From Pseudomonas alcaligenes (GTDB lineage: Bacteria > Pseudomonadota > Gammaproteobacteria > Pseudomonadales > Pseudomonadaceae): DNA of 64,000 nucleotides. The position numbers were made by a program, and so were the translations under genes. Positions 34,018 through 42,885 of this stretch are shown piece by piece. The DNA lies in assembly GCF_014490745.1 (NCBI RefSeq), contig NZ_LZEU01000001.1, forward strand, positions 434,001 through 498,000, given 5' to 3'. The notes under the pieces are model-generated. The model saw only the letters and a program-made list of their open reading frames with translations, had not been told where the DNA came from and did not search any database. The first letter of the stretch is position 1. Each line of letters opens with the position of its first letter.

Positions 34018-34716
34018 TCAGCGGGATTGGCGCTGCTGTAACAACAGATTGCTGTAGCCGCTGGCAGCCAGCTGCTTCTGCGCCGCAGCCAGTTCCTCGC
34101 GGCTGGCGTAGGGGCCGACCAGCACGCGGAACCAGGTTTCCTCACGTACCTTGCCCGACTCCACCTGCACGTTCTGGCCGAGCAGGATCAGCTGGGCGCG
34201 CACCTTGTCGGCGTCCTCGCGCTTGCGGAACGAGCCGGCCTGGAGGAAGAACTGGTTGCTCACCGGTGCCTTGGCCACTACCGGCACCGGAGGCGGGGTC
34301 TGGCCATTGAGCAGGGCCTCGGCGCGGGCGGCGTCGATCTTTGCCGCTTCCTCCGGGGTCACCGGCTTCTGCTCTTCCGGCTTCGGCGCATCGGCCGGCG
34401 GCAGGGCGTCCGGTGGCACTATGACCTCGGACTCCGGCAGCAGGGTGTAGAAGTCGTACTTCGGCTTGACCGGCTCGGCCACGGTTTTTTGCGGCGACTT
34501 GGTCTCGCTCGGCTTGCCGCCCTGGTGCTGGGCCTCTTCCGGCTTGGCACGCTGGATGCCGTTGCGCCCCGGTTCGAGGCTGAACAGGAACATCATGAAG
34601 CCGCCGATCACCAGGCCGCAGGCCAGCCATACCCAGCCCGGCACCGGTTTCTTCGCCGGCGCCTGGTAGCGGCTGGCGCCACGTTTGGGGGCCGGCTTCT
34701 TCTTCGTTGCCGCCAC
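34018..34716 (-). CDS. SPOR-domain membrane protein (FtsN-like)
   Basis: A 232-aa bitopic protein: short basic cytoplasmic N-terminus, one membrane helix (about 28-47), a Pro/Lys/Glu-rich periplasmic linker and a C-terminal SPOR domain (about 150-230: FFLQAGSFRKREDADKVRAQL ends, VLVGPYASREELAAAQKQL). SPOR domains bind denuded septal peptidoglycan, so a division-related role like FtsN is plausible. GTG start directly abuts the argS stop, suggesting co-transcription. Confidence 0.88.
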   Translation of the reverse strand: MAATKKKPAPKRGASRYQAPAKKPVPGWVWLACGLVIGGFMMFLFSLEPGRNGIQRAKPEEAQHQGGKPSETKSPQKTVAEPVKPKYDFYTLLPESEVIVPPDALPPADAPKPEEQKPVTPEEAAKIDAARAEALLNGQTPPPVPVVAKAPVSNQFFLQAGSFRKREDADKVRAQLILLGQNVQVESGKVREETWFRVLVGPYASREELAAAQKQLAASGYSNLLLQQRQSR

Positions 34717-36456
34717 TTACATGCGCTCCAGGGTGTCCAGGCCGAGCAGCTCCAGACCCTGCTTGAGGGTGCGGCCGGTCAGCGCGGCCAGGCGCAGGCG
34801 GCTGTTGCGCACGGCCTCGTCCTCAGTGGCGAGGATCGGGCAGTTCTCGTAGAAGCTGGAGAACAGCCCGGCCAGGTCGTACAGGTAGGCGCACAGCAGG
34901 TGCGGGGTGCCCTTGTCGGCGACGTTGTTGAGCAGCTCGCCGAACTGCGCCAGCTTGCCGCCCAGGGCCTGCTCCTGCTCGGCGACCAGGCTGATCTGCC
35001 CGCCGATCTGGTCGACGCTCTTGCCCAGCTTGCGGAAGATGCTGGCCACGCGGGTGTAGGCGTACAGCAGGTAGGGCGCGGTATTGCCCTCGAAGCTGAG
35101 CATCAGCTCGAAGTTGAAGCTGTAGTCGCTGGTGCGGTGCTTGGACAGGTCGGCGTACTTCACCGAGGCGATGCCGACCACGCGGGCGATCTGGCGCAGC
35201 TCGTCCTCGCCCAGCTCGGGGTTCTTGTCCTTGACCAGGGCGTAGGCGCGCTGCTCGGCTTCGTCGAGCAGTTCGACCAGCTTCACCGTGCCGCCGTCGC
35301 GGGTCTTGAACGGGCGGCCGTCCGGGCCGTTCATGGTGCCGAAGCCCATGTGTTCCATCTCGAAGCTGGCGGGCACGAAACCGGCCAGGCGCGCGGCGGC
35401 GAACACCATCTGGAAGTGCAGGGCCTGGCGCTGGTCGACGAAGTACAGGGCGCGGTCGGCCTTCAGGACATTGGCGCGGTAGCGGGTGGCGGCCAGGTCG
35501 GTGGTGGCGTACAGGTAGCCGCCGCCGGCCTTCTGCACGATCAGCGGCAGCGGGTTGCCCTCGGCATTCTTGAACTCGTCCATGAATACGCACTGGGCGC
35601 CGTTGTCCTCGGTCAGCAGGCCCTTGGCCTGCAGGTCGGCGATGACGTTGGGCAGGTCGTCGTTGTAGGCACTTTCGCCCTTGACGTCGGCCATCGACAG
35701 TTTGACGCCGAGACGGTCGTACAGGGCCTGGCAGTGGCTCAGGGAAATGTCGTTGAAGCGGTGCCACAGGCGCAGGCACTCGGCGTCGCCAGCTTGCAGC
35801 TTGACCACCAGTTCGCGGGCACGGTCGGCGAACTCGGCGGAGTCGTCGAAGCGCTTCTTCGCCGCGCGGTAGAAGCCTTCCAGGTCGGCCAGCTCGCTCT
35901 CGGCGGCGGCCGGGTTTTCCTGCATATAGGCCAGCAGCATGCCGAACTGGGTGCCCCAGTCGCCGACGTGGTTCTGGCGGATCACACTGTCGCCGAGGAG
36001 CTCCAGTACACGCGCCACGCCGTCACCGATGATGGTCGAGCGCAGGTGGCCGACGTGCATTTCCTTGGCCAGGTTGGGGGCCGACAGGTCGACCACCACG
36101 CGCTGGGCCGGGCCGGCCTTGCGCACGCCGAGCTTGGCGTCGGCCAGGGCCGCTTCCAGGCGCTGGGCCAGGGCGGTGCTGTTCTGGAAGAAGTTGAGGA
36201 AGCCGGGGCCGGCGATCTCCACCTTGCTCACGCCGGCATCGGCGGGCAGGGCGGCGACCAGCTTCTCGGCCAGCTCGCGCGGCTTCATGGCGGCCGGCTT
36301 GGCCAGCATCAGGGCGATGTTGCTGGCGAAGTCGCCGTTGCTCTTGTCCTTGGTGTTCTCCACCTGGATGGCCGGGCTCAGGCCGTCGGGCAGCACGCCC
36401 TCGGCGACGAGACGGGTCAGGGCTTGCTGGATCAGGTGGCGAATCGTGTCTTTCAT
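34717..36456 (-). CDS. argS: Arginyl-tRNA synthetase
   Basis: A 579-aa class I synthetase. N-terminal Add-1 domain ([16 protein letters not shown]), HIGH motif as [13 protein letters not shown], the [17 protein letters not shown] block and a C-terminal anticodon-binding helical domain ending LGLDTLERM. Full length. Upstream on this strand lies a perfect TATAAT; downstream it is fused in transcription with the SPOR gene. Confidence 0.97.
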   Translation of the reverse strand: MKDTIRHLIQQALTRLVAEGVLPDGLSPAIQVENTKDKSNGDFASNIALMLAKPAAMKPRELAEKLVAALPADAGVSKVEIAGPGFLNFFQNSTALAQRLEAALADAKLGVRKAGPAQRVVVDLSAPNLAKEMHVGHLRSTIIGDGVARVLELLGDSVIRQNHVGDWGTQFGMLLAYMQENPAAAESELADLEGFYRAAKKRFDDSAEFADRARELVVKLQAGDAECLRLWHRFNDISLSHCQALYDRLGVKLSMADVKGESAYNDDLPNVIADLQAKGLLTEDNGAQCVFMDEFKNAEGNPLPLIVQKAGGGYLYATTDLAATRYRANVLKADRALYFVDQRQALHFQMVFAAARLAGFVPASFEMEHMGFGTMNGPDGRPFKTRDGGTVKLVELLDEAEQRAYALVKDKNPELGEDELRQIARVVGIASVKYADLSKHRTSDYSFNFELMLSFEGNTAPYLLYAYTRVASIFRKLGKSVDQIGGQISLVAEQEQALGGKLAQFGELLNNVADKGTPHLLCAYLYDLAGLFSSFYENCPILATEDEAVRNSRLRLAALTGRTLKQGLELLGLDTLERM

Positions 36457-36494
36457 GGTCTGCTCGGTCGGCCGCGGCTGGTCGAAAACTGCGC

Positions 36495-36500
36495 ATTATA
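36495..36500 (-). promoter_or_regulatory. -10 box of argS promoter
   Basis: A perfect TATAAT on the minus strand, 39 bp before the argS ATG. No convincing -35 box is seen at 16-18 bp. The remaining gap 36457-36605 holds a short hairpin (CCACGC with GCGTGG, about 36585-36604) just after the priA stop. Confidence 0.55.
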
Positions 36501-36605
36501 GAGGCAGGCATTCGTTACAGGCGAGTGTGCAGGCTATGCGGTGCGCAGCGGGGGCGCGAATGGGGCGGTGAAATGCCTTGGGGCCACGCCAATCCGGGCG
36601 TGGGC

Positions 36606-38825
36606 TCAGAACAGATCGATCGGGTCGACATCCAGCGACCAGCGCACCGCGCGCCCGCCCGGCATGGCTTCGAGGATTGGCAGCCAGGCGGCCAGCAGCT
36701 TGTGCAGTGGCGCGCGGCTGGCGCACTGCAGCAGGAGCTGGGCGCGATGGCGGCCGGCGCGACGCTCCATCGGCGCCGGCACCGGGCCGAGCAGCTCGAT
36801 GGCCGGCAGGCCCAGCTCGGCCTGCAGCTGTTCGGCATAGTCGCAGGCGTCGTCGAGGAAGGCCTCGGCCTGCCCCGGCTTGTGCGCCTCGGCGCGCAGC
36901 AGGGCGAGGTGGGCGAAGGGCGGCAGGCCGGCGCCGCGGCGCTCGCTCAGGGCCTGCTCGGCGAAGGCCGGGTAGCCCTGGTCGGTGAGCTGCACCAGCA
37001 GCGGATGGTCGGCCAGATGGCTCTGGATGATTACCTTGCCCGGCTCCTCGGCGCGTCCGGCGCGCCCGGCGACCTGCACGATCAGCTGGGCCATGCGTTC
37101 GCTGGCGCGGAAATCCGCGGAGTACAGGCCGCCGTCGGCATCGAGGATCGCCACCAGGGTGACGCGCGGAAAGTGGTGCCCCTTGGCCAGCATCTGGGTG
37201 CCGACCAGGATGCACGGCTCGCCGCGGGTGATGGTGCTGAACAGCTTGTCCATGGCGCCCTTGCGCGCCGTGCTGTCGCGGTCGATGCGCAGCACCGGGA
37301 AGTTGGGGAAGAGGATGTTCAGGCGCTCTTCGGCGCGCTCGGTGCCGGCGCCGACCGGGCGCAGGTCGACCTTGGCGCAGTCCGGGCACTGCCGCGGCGG
37401 GCGCTCGGCATGCCCGCAGTGGTGGCAGCGCAGTTCGCCGGAGCGCTGGTGCAGGGTCATGCGCGCGTCGCAGCGCGGGCACTGGCTGATCCAGCCGCAG
37501 TCGTGGCACAGCAGGGTGGGGGCAAAGCCGCGGCGGTTGAGGAACACCAGCACCTGCTGGCCGGCCGCCAGGGTCTGGCCGATGGCCTGCTGCAGCGGGC
37601 CGGAGATGCCCGAGTCGAGCGGCAGGCTCTTCACGTCCAGGCGCAGGAAGCGCGGTGCCTGGGCGCCGCCGGCGCGCTGGCTGAGCTTGAGCAGGGCGTA
37701 GCGCCCGGCGTGGGCGTTGTGCAGGCTTTCCAGCGACGGCGTGGCCGAGCCGAGCACGATCGGCAGGTTTTCCTGGCGCGCGCGTACCAGGGCCAGGTCG
37801 CGGGCGTGGTAGCGCAGGCCTTCCTGCTGCTTGTAGGAGGCGTCGTGCTCCTCGTCGATGATGATCAGTCCCGGGTTCTTCAGCGGGGTGAACAGCGCCG
37901 AACGGGTGCCGATGATGATGTCGGCCTCGCCGTCGCGGGCGGCCAGCCAGGCGTCCAGGCGTTCGCGGTCGTTGACTCCGGAATGCAGCAGGGCGATGCG
38001 CGCGTTGAAGCGGCGGGCGAAGCGGTCGACCGTCTGCGGGCCGAGGTTGATCTCGGGGATCAGTACCAGGGCCTGCTTGCCGGCTTCCAGGCAGTGGCGG
38101 ATCAGCTGCAGGTAGACCTCGGTCTTGCCGCTGCCGGTGACGCCATATAGAAGGAAGGCGCCGAAGCTGGCCATGCCCGACTGGATGGCGGTGAAGGCGG
38201 CGCGCTGCTCGGCATTGAGGGGAAGCTCCGGTTGCGCCAGCCAGCCGCCATGGCGCACCAGCGGCGCGCTACGGCGCACCTCGACCTGCACCAGGCCTTT
38301 CTCCAGCAGCAGGTCGAGGCTGTCCTTGTTCAGCTGCAGCTTGCTCAGCAGGCCGTGGGCCACGCCGTGCGGGTGCTGCGCCAGGGTGCGCAGGGCCTCG
38401 CGCTGGCGCGGCGCGCGGGCCAGGCGCGGGTCGTCGAGGTGGGCGTCGGCGCTGGCGTGCCAGAAGCGCTCCTGGCGCGCCTCGGCCGGTTCGCCCTGGC
38501 GCAGCAGCACCGGCAGGGCCCAGCTGAGGGTGTCGCCGAGGCTGTGCTGGTAGTACTGGGCCGTCCACAGGCACAGCTTGAATAGTGCCGGTGGCAGTGG
38601 CGAGTGACGGTCGAGCAGGGCCAGGGCCGGCTTGAGCTTGTCGGCCGGTACTTCGCTGTGCTCGCTGACCTCGATCAGGATGCCGATCACCTCGCGCCGG
38701 CCGAAGGGCACGCGCAGCCGTGCGCCGGGTTGCAGGACGCTGCGCGGTACGCCGGCAGGTGCGCGGTAGTCGAACAGGCGGCGCAGCGGCGAGGGCAGGG
38801 CGAGGCGCAGAATGGCGTCGGGCAC
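36606..38825 (-). CDS. priA: Primosomal replication helicase PriA
   Basis: A 739-aa 3'-5' helicase that restarts stalled forks. N-terminal DNA-binding domains (ILRLALPSPLRRLFDYRAP), Walker A GVTGSGKTEVY, DEEH box IIDEEHDASYK, a zinc-binding region with four CxxC pairs (CHDCGWISQCPRCDAR, CHHCG, CPDC) and motif VAGRAGRA. All in order and full length. Divergent from rpmE. Confidence 0.97.
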   Translation of the reverse strand: MPDAILRLALPSPLRRLFDYRAPAGVPRSVLQPGARLRVPFGRREVIGILIEVSEHSEVPADKLKPALALLDRHSPLPPALFKLCLWTAQYYQHSLGDTLSWALPVLLRQGEPAEARQERFWHASADAHLDDPRLARAPRQREALRTLAQHPHGVAHGLLSKLQLNKDSLDLLLEKGLVQVEVRRSAPLVRHGGWLAQPELPLNAEQRAAFTAIQSGMASFGAFLLYGVTGSGKTEVYLQLIRHCLEAGKQALVLIPEINLGPQTVDRFARRFNARIALLHSGVNDRERLDAWLAARDGEADIIIGTRSALFTPLKNPGLIIIDEEHDASYKQQEGLRYHARDLALVRARQENLPIVLGSATPSLESLHNAHAGRYALLKLSQRAGGAQAPRFLRLDVKSLPLDSGISGPLQQAIGQTLAAGQQVLVFLNRRGFAPTLLCHDCGWISQCPRCDARMTLHQRSGELRCHHCGHAERPPRQCPDCAKVDLRPVGAGTERAEERLNILFPNFPVLRIDRDSTARKGAMDKLFSTITRGEPCILVGTQMLAKGHHFPRVTLVAILDADGGLYSADFRASERMAQLIVQVAGRAGRAEEPGKVIIQSHLADHPLLVQLTDQGYPAFAEQALSERRGAGLPPFAHLALLRAEAHKPGQAEAFLDDACDYAEQLQAELGLPAIELLGPVPAPMERRAGRHRAQLLLQCASRAPLHKLLAAWLPILEAMPGGRAVRWSLDVDPIDLF

Positions 38826-38889
38826 GGGTTACTCCAGGGTGAGGCGGCGATGCTACCACGGCCGTGCGTCGCCCTGAGTGGCGGGCGGC

Positions 38890-38917
38890 TTGCGTGAATG
38901 CCGTGCTCTGGTATGAT
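38890..38917 (+). promoter_or_regulatory. Sigma-70 promoter of rpmE
   Basis: TTGCGT and TATGAT separated by 16 bp, about 70 bp before the rpmE ATG, in the 160-bp gap between the divergent priA and rpmE genes. Confidence 0.6.
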
Positions 38918-38985
38918 CCGCGGCCTATTTCCGTGCGGTACCCGGCAACCAGCCAGGTGGCGGCACACCAACCGAGGAAAATGCG

Positions 38986-39201
38986 ATGAAAGCCGATATC
39001 CACCCGCAATACGAAGAAATGGTTGCAACCTGCAGCTGTGGCAACGTGATCAAAACCCGTTCCACCCTGTGCAAGCCGATGAACCTGGACGTGTGCTCCG
39101 AGTGCCACCCGTTCTACACCGGCAAGCAGAAAATGCTGGATACCGGCGGCCGTGTTGATCGCTTCAAGCAGCGTTTCGGCATGTTCGGCGCCAACAAGTA
39201 A
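38986..39201 (+). CDS. rpmE: 50S ribosomal protein L31 (zinc-binding form)
   Basis: A 71-aa ribosomal protein. Four cysteines (16, 18, 37, 40) mark the C+ zinc-binding form; [11 protein letters not shown] and HPFYTGKQK are typical. GAGGAAAA precedes the ATG. Its terminator hairpin lies inside the start of the next gene. Confidence 0.98.
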   Translation: MKADIHPQYEEMVATCSCGNVIKTRSTLCKPMNLDVCSECHPFYTGKQKMLDTGGRVDRFKQRFGMFGANK

Positions 39202-39227
39202 GCGTCCGAGCTGTCACGGAAGGCCTC

Positions 39228-40025
39228 ATGGGTTGTTCCGCGTTGTTGAAAAAGGCGTCCCGAGTGGGCGCCTTTTTCGTTTCTGTCGTCTGGCTGGCAC
39301 CGCTGTGGGCGGCCTGCCCCCTGCCTGCTGCGCTGGCGCCGCTCAAGGTCGAGCGGGTGGTCGACGGCGATACGTTGCGCCTGAGCGACGGCCGCAGCGT
39401 GCGCCTGATCGGGATCAATGCGCCGGAGCTGGCTCATCACGGGCGCTCGGCCGAGCCTTTCGCCGAAGCGGCGCGTCAGCGTCTGCAGGCGCTGGTGACG
39501 GCGAATGACGGTCAGGTTGTCCTGCAGGCCGGGCGGCGTGCCCGCGACCACTACGGGCGCAGCCTGGCCCATGCCTACGATGCCCGCGGGCGCAACCTGG
39601 AAGCACAGTTGCTGGGTGAGGGGTTGGGCTATCAGGTGGCCTTCGAGGCGGATGCGCTGGTCGACTGCCAGCGCGCCGCGGAGCGCCAGGCGCGCTCTGC
39701 TCGCCTGGGCTTGTGGCGGCACGCGCAGGTGCAGGCGCCGGGCGATATCCAGCAGGGCGGCTTTGCCCTGATCCGCGGGCGCATCGAGCGGGTGCAGCGC
39801 AATCGCGGCGGGCTGTGGCTGGAAATGGCTGGCTCGCTGGTGCTGCGCGTCGAGCCGCAGCGCCTGGCGCAGTTCGATGCTGCGGCCCTGCAGCGCCTGG
39901 CCGGGCGCCAGGTCGAGGCGCGCGGCTGGGTGGTTGACCGGGCGCGGCAGGGCGGCGTAAAAGCGGATCAGGCCCGCTGGATGCTGTCGCTCACCCATGC
40001 GGCGATGCTCGAGGTGCTGCCATGA
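39228..40025 (+). CDS. Exported thermonuclease (SNase) family protein
   Basis: A 265-aa protein: signal peptide (to about residue 29, cleaving near LWA), then a staphylococcal nuclease-type domain with VERVVDGDTLRL (metal-binding Asp), LIGINAPE and the ARDHYGRSLAHAY block carrying the catalytic Arg/Glu area. The C-terminal 100 residues are strand-rich and not recognised. GGAAGG precedes the ATG. Codons 8-17 coincide with the rpmE terminator hairpin. Its stop overlaps the M48 protease start (ATGA). Confidence 0.85.
   Translation: MGCSALLKKASRVGAFFVSVVWLAPLWAACPLPAALAPLKVERVVDGDTLRLSDGRSVRLIGINAPELAHHGRSAEPFAEAARQRLQALVTANDGQVVLQAGRRARDHYGRSLAHAYDARGRNLEAQLLGEGLGYQVAFEADALVDCQRAAERQARSARLGLWRHAQVQAPGDIQQGGFALIRGRIERVQRNRGGLWLEMAGSLVLRVEPQRLAQFDAAALQRLAGRQVEARGWVVDRARQGGVKADQARWMLSLTHAAMLEVLP
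39249..39278 (+). terminator. rpmE terminator embedded in the nuclease signal-peptide codons
   Basis: AAAAAGGCG and CGCCTTTTT are perfect 9-bp arms around an 11-base loop, followed by C. The hairpin is encoded within the KKASRVGAFF segment of the nuclease signal peptide, 48 bp after the rpmE stop. Confidence 0.8.
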
Positions 40026-41461
40026 AGCTTCGTGTTGCGCTGGTACTGCTGTTGCTGCTGCAACTGGGTGGTTGTGCGGTCAACCCGGCCACCGGGCGCA
40101 CCGATTTCGTGATGATGAGCGAGCAGCAGGAAATCGAGCTGGGCCAGCGCTACAGCCAGGAAGTGCTGCAGCAGTATCCGCGCTACCCCGACGAGCAGCT
40201 GCAGGCCTACGTGCAGCAGGTCGGCGAGCGGGTGGCGCGGCATTCCCACCGCAGCAACCTGGCCTACAGCTTCACCGTCATCGACTCGCCGGAAATCAAC
40301 GCCTTCGCCGTGCCCGGCGGGCATATCTACATCCATCGTGGACTGATGGCCTACCTGAGCTCCGAGGCCGAGCTGGCGGCGGTGCTGGGCCACGAGGTCG
40401 GGCATGTCACGGCGCGCCACAGCGTGCGCCAGCAGAGCCAGTCGACGGCCTGGAACATCCTCGGCCAGGCGGTGGCGATTGGCTCCGGCGTCGGCGCCGC
40501 CGGTGACCTGACCAATGCCCTGGGCGGCGCCTTCGTGCGCGGTTACGGCCGTGACATGGAACTCGAGGCCGACGGGCTCGGTGCCCAGTATTTGGCCCGT
40601 AGCGGCTACGACCCGCAGGCGATGATCGAAGTGGTCAAGGTACTCAGGAGTCAGGAGGACTTCGCCCGCGATCAGGCCGCAGCCAAGGGCCAGGAGGTGC
40701 CGCCAAGCGGCTACCACGGTCTGTTCGACACCCACCCGGACAACGACACGCGCCTGCGCCAGGTGGTGGCCGCCGCCGGGCCGCTGGCCACCGGGCGGGG
40801 CGAGGTCGGCCGCGACAGCTACCTGCGCCGCCTCGAGGGTCTGCCGTTTGGCGACTCGGCCGATGCCGGGGTGCGCCGCGGCCAGCGCTTCTATCATGTC
40901 GGCCTGGATTTCAGCCTGGCGATTCCCGCGGGCTGGGCGCTGATCAATCGCCCGGATGCGCTGATCGTGCACAGCGCCGATCAGCAGGCCTTCGTGGTCA
41001 TGAGCCTGGAGCCGCTGCGCCAGAACCAGGATGCGACGCAGTACCTGCAGCAGCGCGCCGGCCGCCAGCAGCTGGTGCAGCAGGACAGCTTCCAGCAGGC
41101 CGGTCTGGACGTCGCCAGCGCGGTGGTGCCAGGGCAGGCGGCCAAGCGCGTGGCTGCCATCGTGCGCGGCAAGCAGGCATTCCTGTTCGTCGCCGCGGTC
41201 AAGGGGCATGCCTCGCTGGAGAGCCAGGACGACCACTTCATGGCGGTGATCCGCAGCTTCCGCCCGTTGCAGAGCGGTGAGCGCCAGCTGGGCGAGCCGC
41301 GACGCCTGCACCTGGTGCGGTACCAGGCCGGGCAGAGCCTCGATGCCCTGGCCCGGGACATGGCCGACGAGGATCAGCCACTACTGCGTCTGCGCCTGCT
41401 CAACGGTCTCTATCCGGATGCCCAGCCGCAGCCCGGCGATCAGCTGAAGGTGGTGCGCTAG
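40022..41461 (+). CDS. M48-family metalloprotease lipoprotein
   Basis: A 479-aa periplasmic lipoprotein (lipobox LGGC, Cys18). Zinc protease motif HEVGH at 124-128, third ligand Glu in MELEADGLG. The family (BepA/LoiP-like) handles outer-membrane protein quality control. After the catalytic part come about 200 residues ending in a LysM-like stretch (YQAGQSLDALARDM, PGDQLKVV) that could bind peptidoglycan. It overlaps the nuclease gene by 4 bp, implying a shared transcript. Confidence 0.9.
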   Translation: MKLRVALVLLLLLQLGGCAVNPATGRTDFVMMSEQQEIELGQRYSQEVLQQYPRYPDEQLQAYVQQVGERVARHSHRSNLAYSFTVIDSPEINAFAVPGGHIYIHRGLMAYLSSEAELAAVLGHEVGHVTARHSVRQQSQSTAWNILGQAVAIGSGVGAAGDLTNALGGAFVRGYGRDMELEADGLGAQYLARSGYDPQAMIEVVKVLRSQEDFARDQAAAKGQEVPPSGYHGLFDTHPDNDTRLRQVVAAAGPLATGRGEVGRDSYLRRLEGLPFGDSADAGVRRGQRFYHVGLDFSLAIPAGWALINRPDALIVHSADQQAFVVMSLEPLRQNQDATQYLQQRAGRQQLVQQDSFQQAGLDVASAVVPGQAAKRVAAIVRGKQAFLFVAAVKGHASLESQDDHFMAVIRSFRPLQSGERQLGEPRRLHLVRYQAGQSLDALARDMADEDQPLLRLRLLNGLYPDAQPQPGDQLKVVR

Positions 41462-41486
41462 GGCGTCGCAGCCCCCGCCGGCCGGC

Positions 41487-41515
41487 TTGTGGGGCGGTGT
41501 CATCTTGCGTATGCT
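41487..41515 (+). promoter_or_regulatory. Sigma-70 promoter of the malic enzyme gene
   Basis: TTGTGG, a 17-bp spacer and TATGCT, 40 bp upstream of the ATG at 41556. Confidence 0.55.
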
Positions 41516-41555
41516 CGCTCGCCTGCGTTTCACAGCAAAAGCGGAAATAGCCAAC

Positions 41556-42824
41556 ATGTCTGATTTGAAAACTGCCGCTCTCGAGTACCACGCCCAGCCC
41601 CGTCCGGGAAAACTGAGCGTCGAACTGACCAAGCCCACTGCCACTGCACGCGACCTGTCCCTGGCCTACAGCCCGGGCGTGGCCGAGCCGGTGCGGGAAA
41701 TTGCCCGCGACGCCGAGCTGGCCTACCGCTACACCGGCAAGGGCAACCTGGTGGCAGTGATTTCCGACGGCACCGCGATTCTCGGCCTGGGTAACCTCGG
41801 CCCGCTGGCCTCCAAGCCGGTGATGGAAGGCAAGGGCGTACTGTTCAAGCGTTTCGCCGGTGTCGACGTGTTCGACATCGAAGTCGATTCGGAAAGCCCG
41901 CAGGCCTTCATCGACACGGTCAAGCGCATCTCCATCACCTTCGGCGGCATCAACCTCGAAGACATCAAGGCGCCGGAGTGCTTCGAGATCGAGCGCGCCC
42001 TGATCGAGCAGTGCGACATTCCGGTATTCCACGATGACCAGCATGGCACCGCCATCGTCACCGCCGCCGGCATGCTCAACGCCCTGGAAATCGCCGGCAA
42101 GACCCTGGAGCAGGCCAAGATCGTCTGCCTGGGTGCCGGTGCTGCCGCCATCTCCTGCATGAAGCTGCTGGTCAGCATGGGCGCCAAGGTCGAGAACATC
42201 TTCATGCTCGACCGCAAGGGCGTAATCCACGCCGGCCGCGACGACCTCAACCAGTACAAGGCGGTGTTCGCCCACCAGACCGACAAGCGCAGCCTGTCCG
42301 ACGCCCTCGACGGCGCCGATGTGTTCGTCGGCCTGTCCGGTGCCAACCTGCTGAGCCAGGAAGACCTGCAGCGCATGGCAGCCGACCCGATCGTGTTCGC
42401 CTGCTCCAATCCGGATCCGGAAATCAAGCCGGAGCTGGCCCATGCCGTACGTTCCGACGTGATCATGGCCACCGGCCGTTCGGACTACCCGAACCAGGTC
42501 AACAACGTGCTGGGCTTCCCCTTCATCTTCCGCGGTGCTCTGGACGTACGTGCCACCCGTATCAACGAAGAAATGAAGATCGCCGCGGCTCTGGCTCTGC
42601 GCGACCTGGCCAAGCTGCCGGTGCCGCAGGATGTCTGCGACGCCTACGGCGGCATCTCGCTGAGCTTCGGCCGCGAGTACATCATCCCGAAACCGCTGGA
42701 TGGTCGTCTGATCACCGTGGTAGCCGATGCCGTGGCCAAGGCCGCGATCGAAAGTGGTGTGGCGACCCTGCCGTATCCCAAGCACTACCCGCTCAAGTCG
42801 GTGGACGATGTGTTCAACGGCTGA
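41556..42824 (+). CDS. maeB: Malic enzyme (short, no PTA domain)
   Basis: A 422-aa NAD(P)-dependent malate decarboxylase giving pyruvate, CO2 and NAD(P)H. Motifs: LAYSPGVAEP, the metal/substrate site VFHDDQHGTA and the dinucleotide loop VCLGAGAAAISCMKL. It lacks the C-terminal phosphotransacetylase-like domain of the ~760-aa MaeB, so this is the short form, which I recall in this position in P. aeruginosa. The start at 41556 gives the conserved MSDLKTAALEYH. A strong terminator follows. Confidence 0.93.
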   Translation: MSDLKTAALEYHAQPRPGKLSVELTKPTATARDLSLAYSPGVAEPVREIARDAELAYRYTGKGNLVAVISDGTAILGLGNLGPLASKPVMEGKGVLFKRFAGVDVFDIEVDSESPQAFIDTVKRISITFGGINLEDIKAPECFEIERALIEQCDIPVFHDDQHGTAIVTAAGMLNALEIAGKTLEQAKIVCLGAGAAAISCMKLLVSMGAKVENIFMLDRKGVIHAGRDDLNQYKAVFAHQTDKRSLSDALDGADVFVGLSGANLLSQEDLQRMAADPIVFACSNPDPEIKPELAHAVRSDVIMATGRSDYPNQVNNVLGFPFIFRGALDVRATRINEEMKIAAALALRDLAKLPVPQDVCDAYGGISLSFGREYIIPKPLDGRLITVVADAVAKAAIESGVATLPYPKHYPLKSVDDVFNG

Positions 42825-42837
42825 GTAAGCCGAGCAT

Positions 42838-42867
42838 AAAAAAGCCCCGCTGATGCGGGGCTTTTTT
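42838..42867. terminator. Bidirectional terminator between maeB and ponA
   Basis: AAAAAAGCCCCGC and GCGGGGCTTTTTT are perfect 13-bp arms around TGAT; A and T tracts on both sides fit the convergent genes. Confidence 0.95.
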
Positions 42868-42885
42868 ATGGGCGGCGATTGCCGA

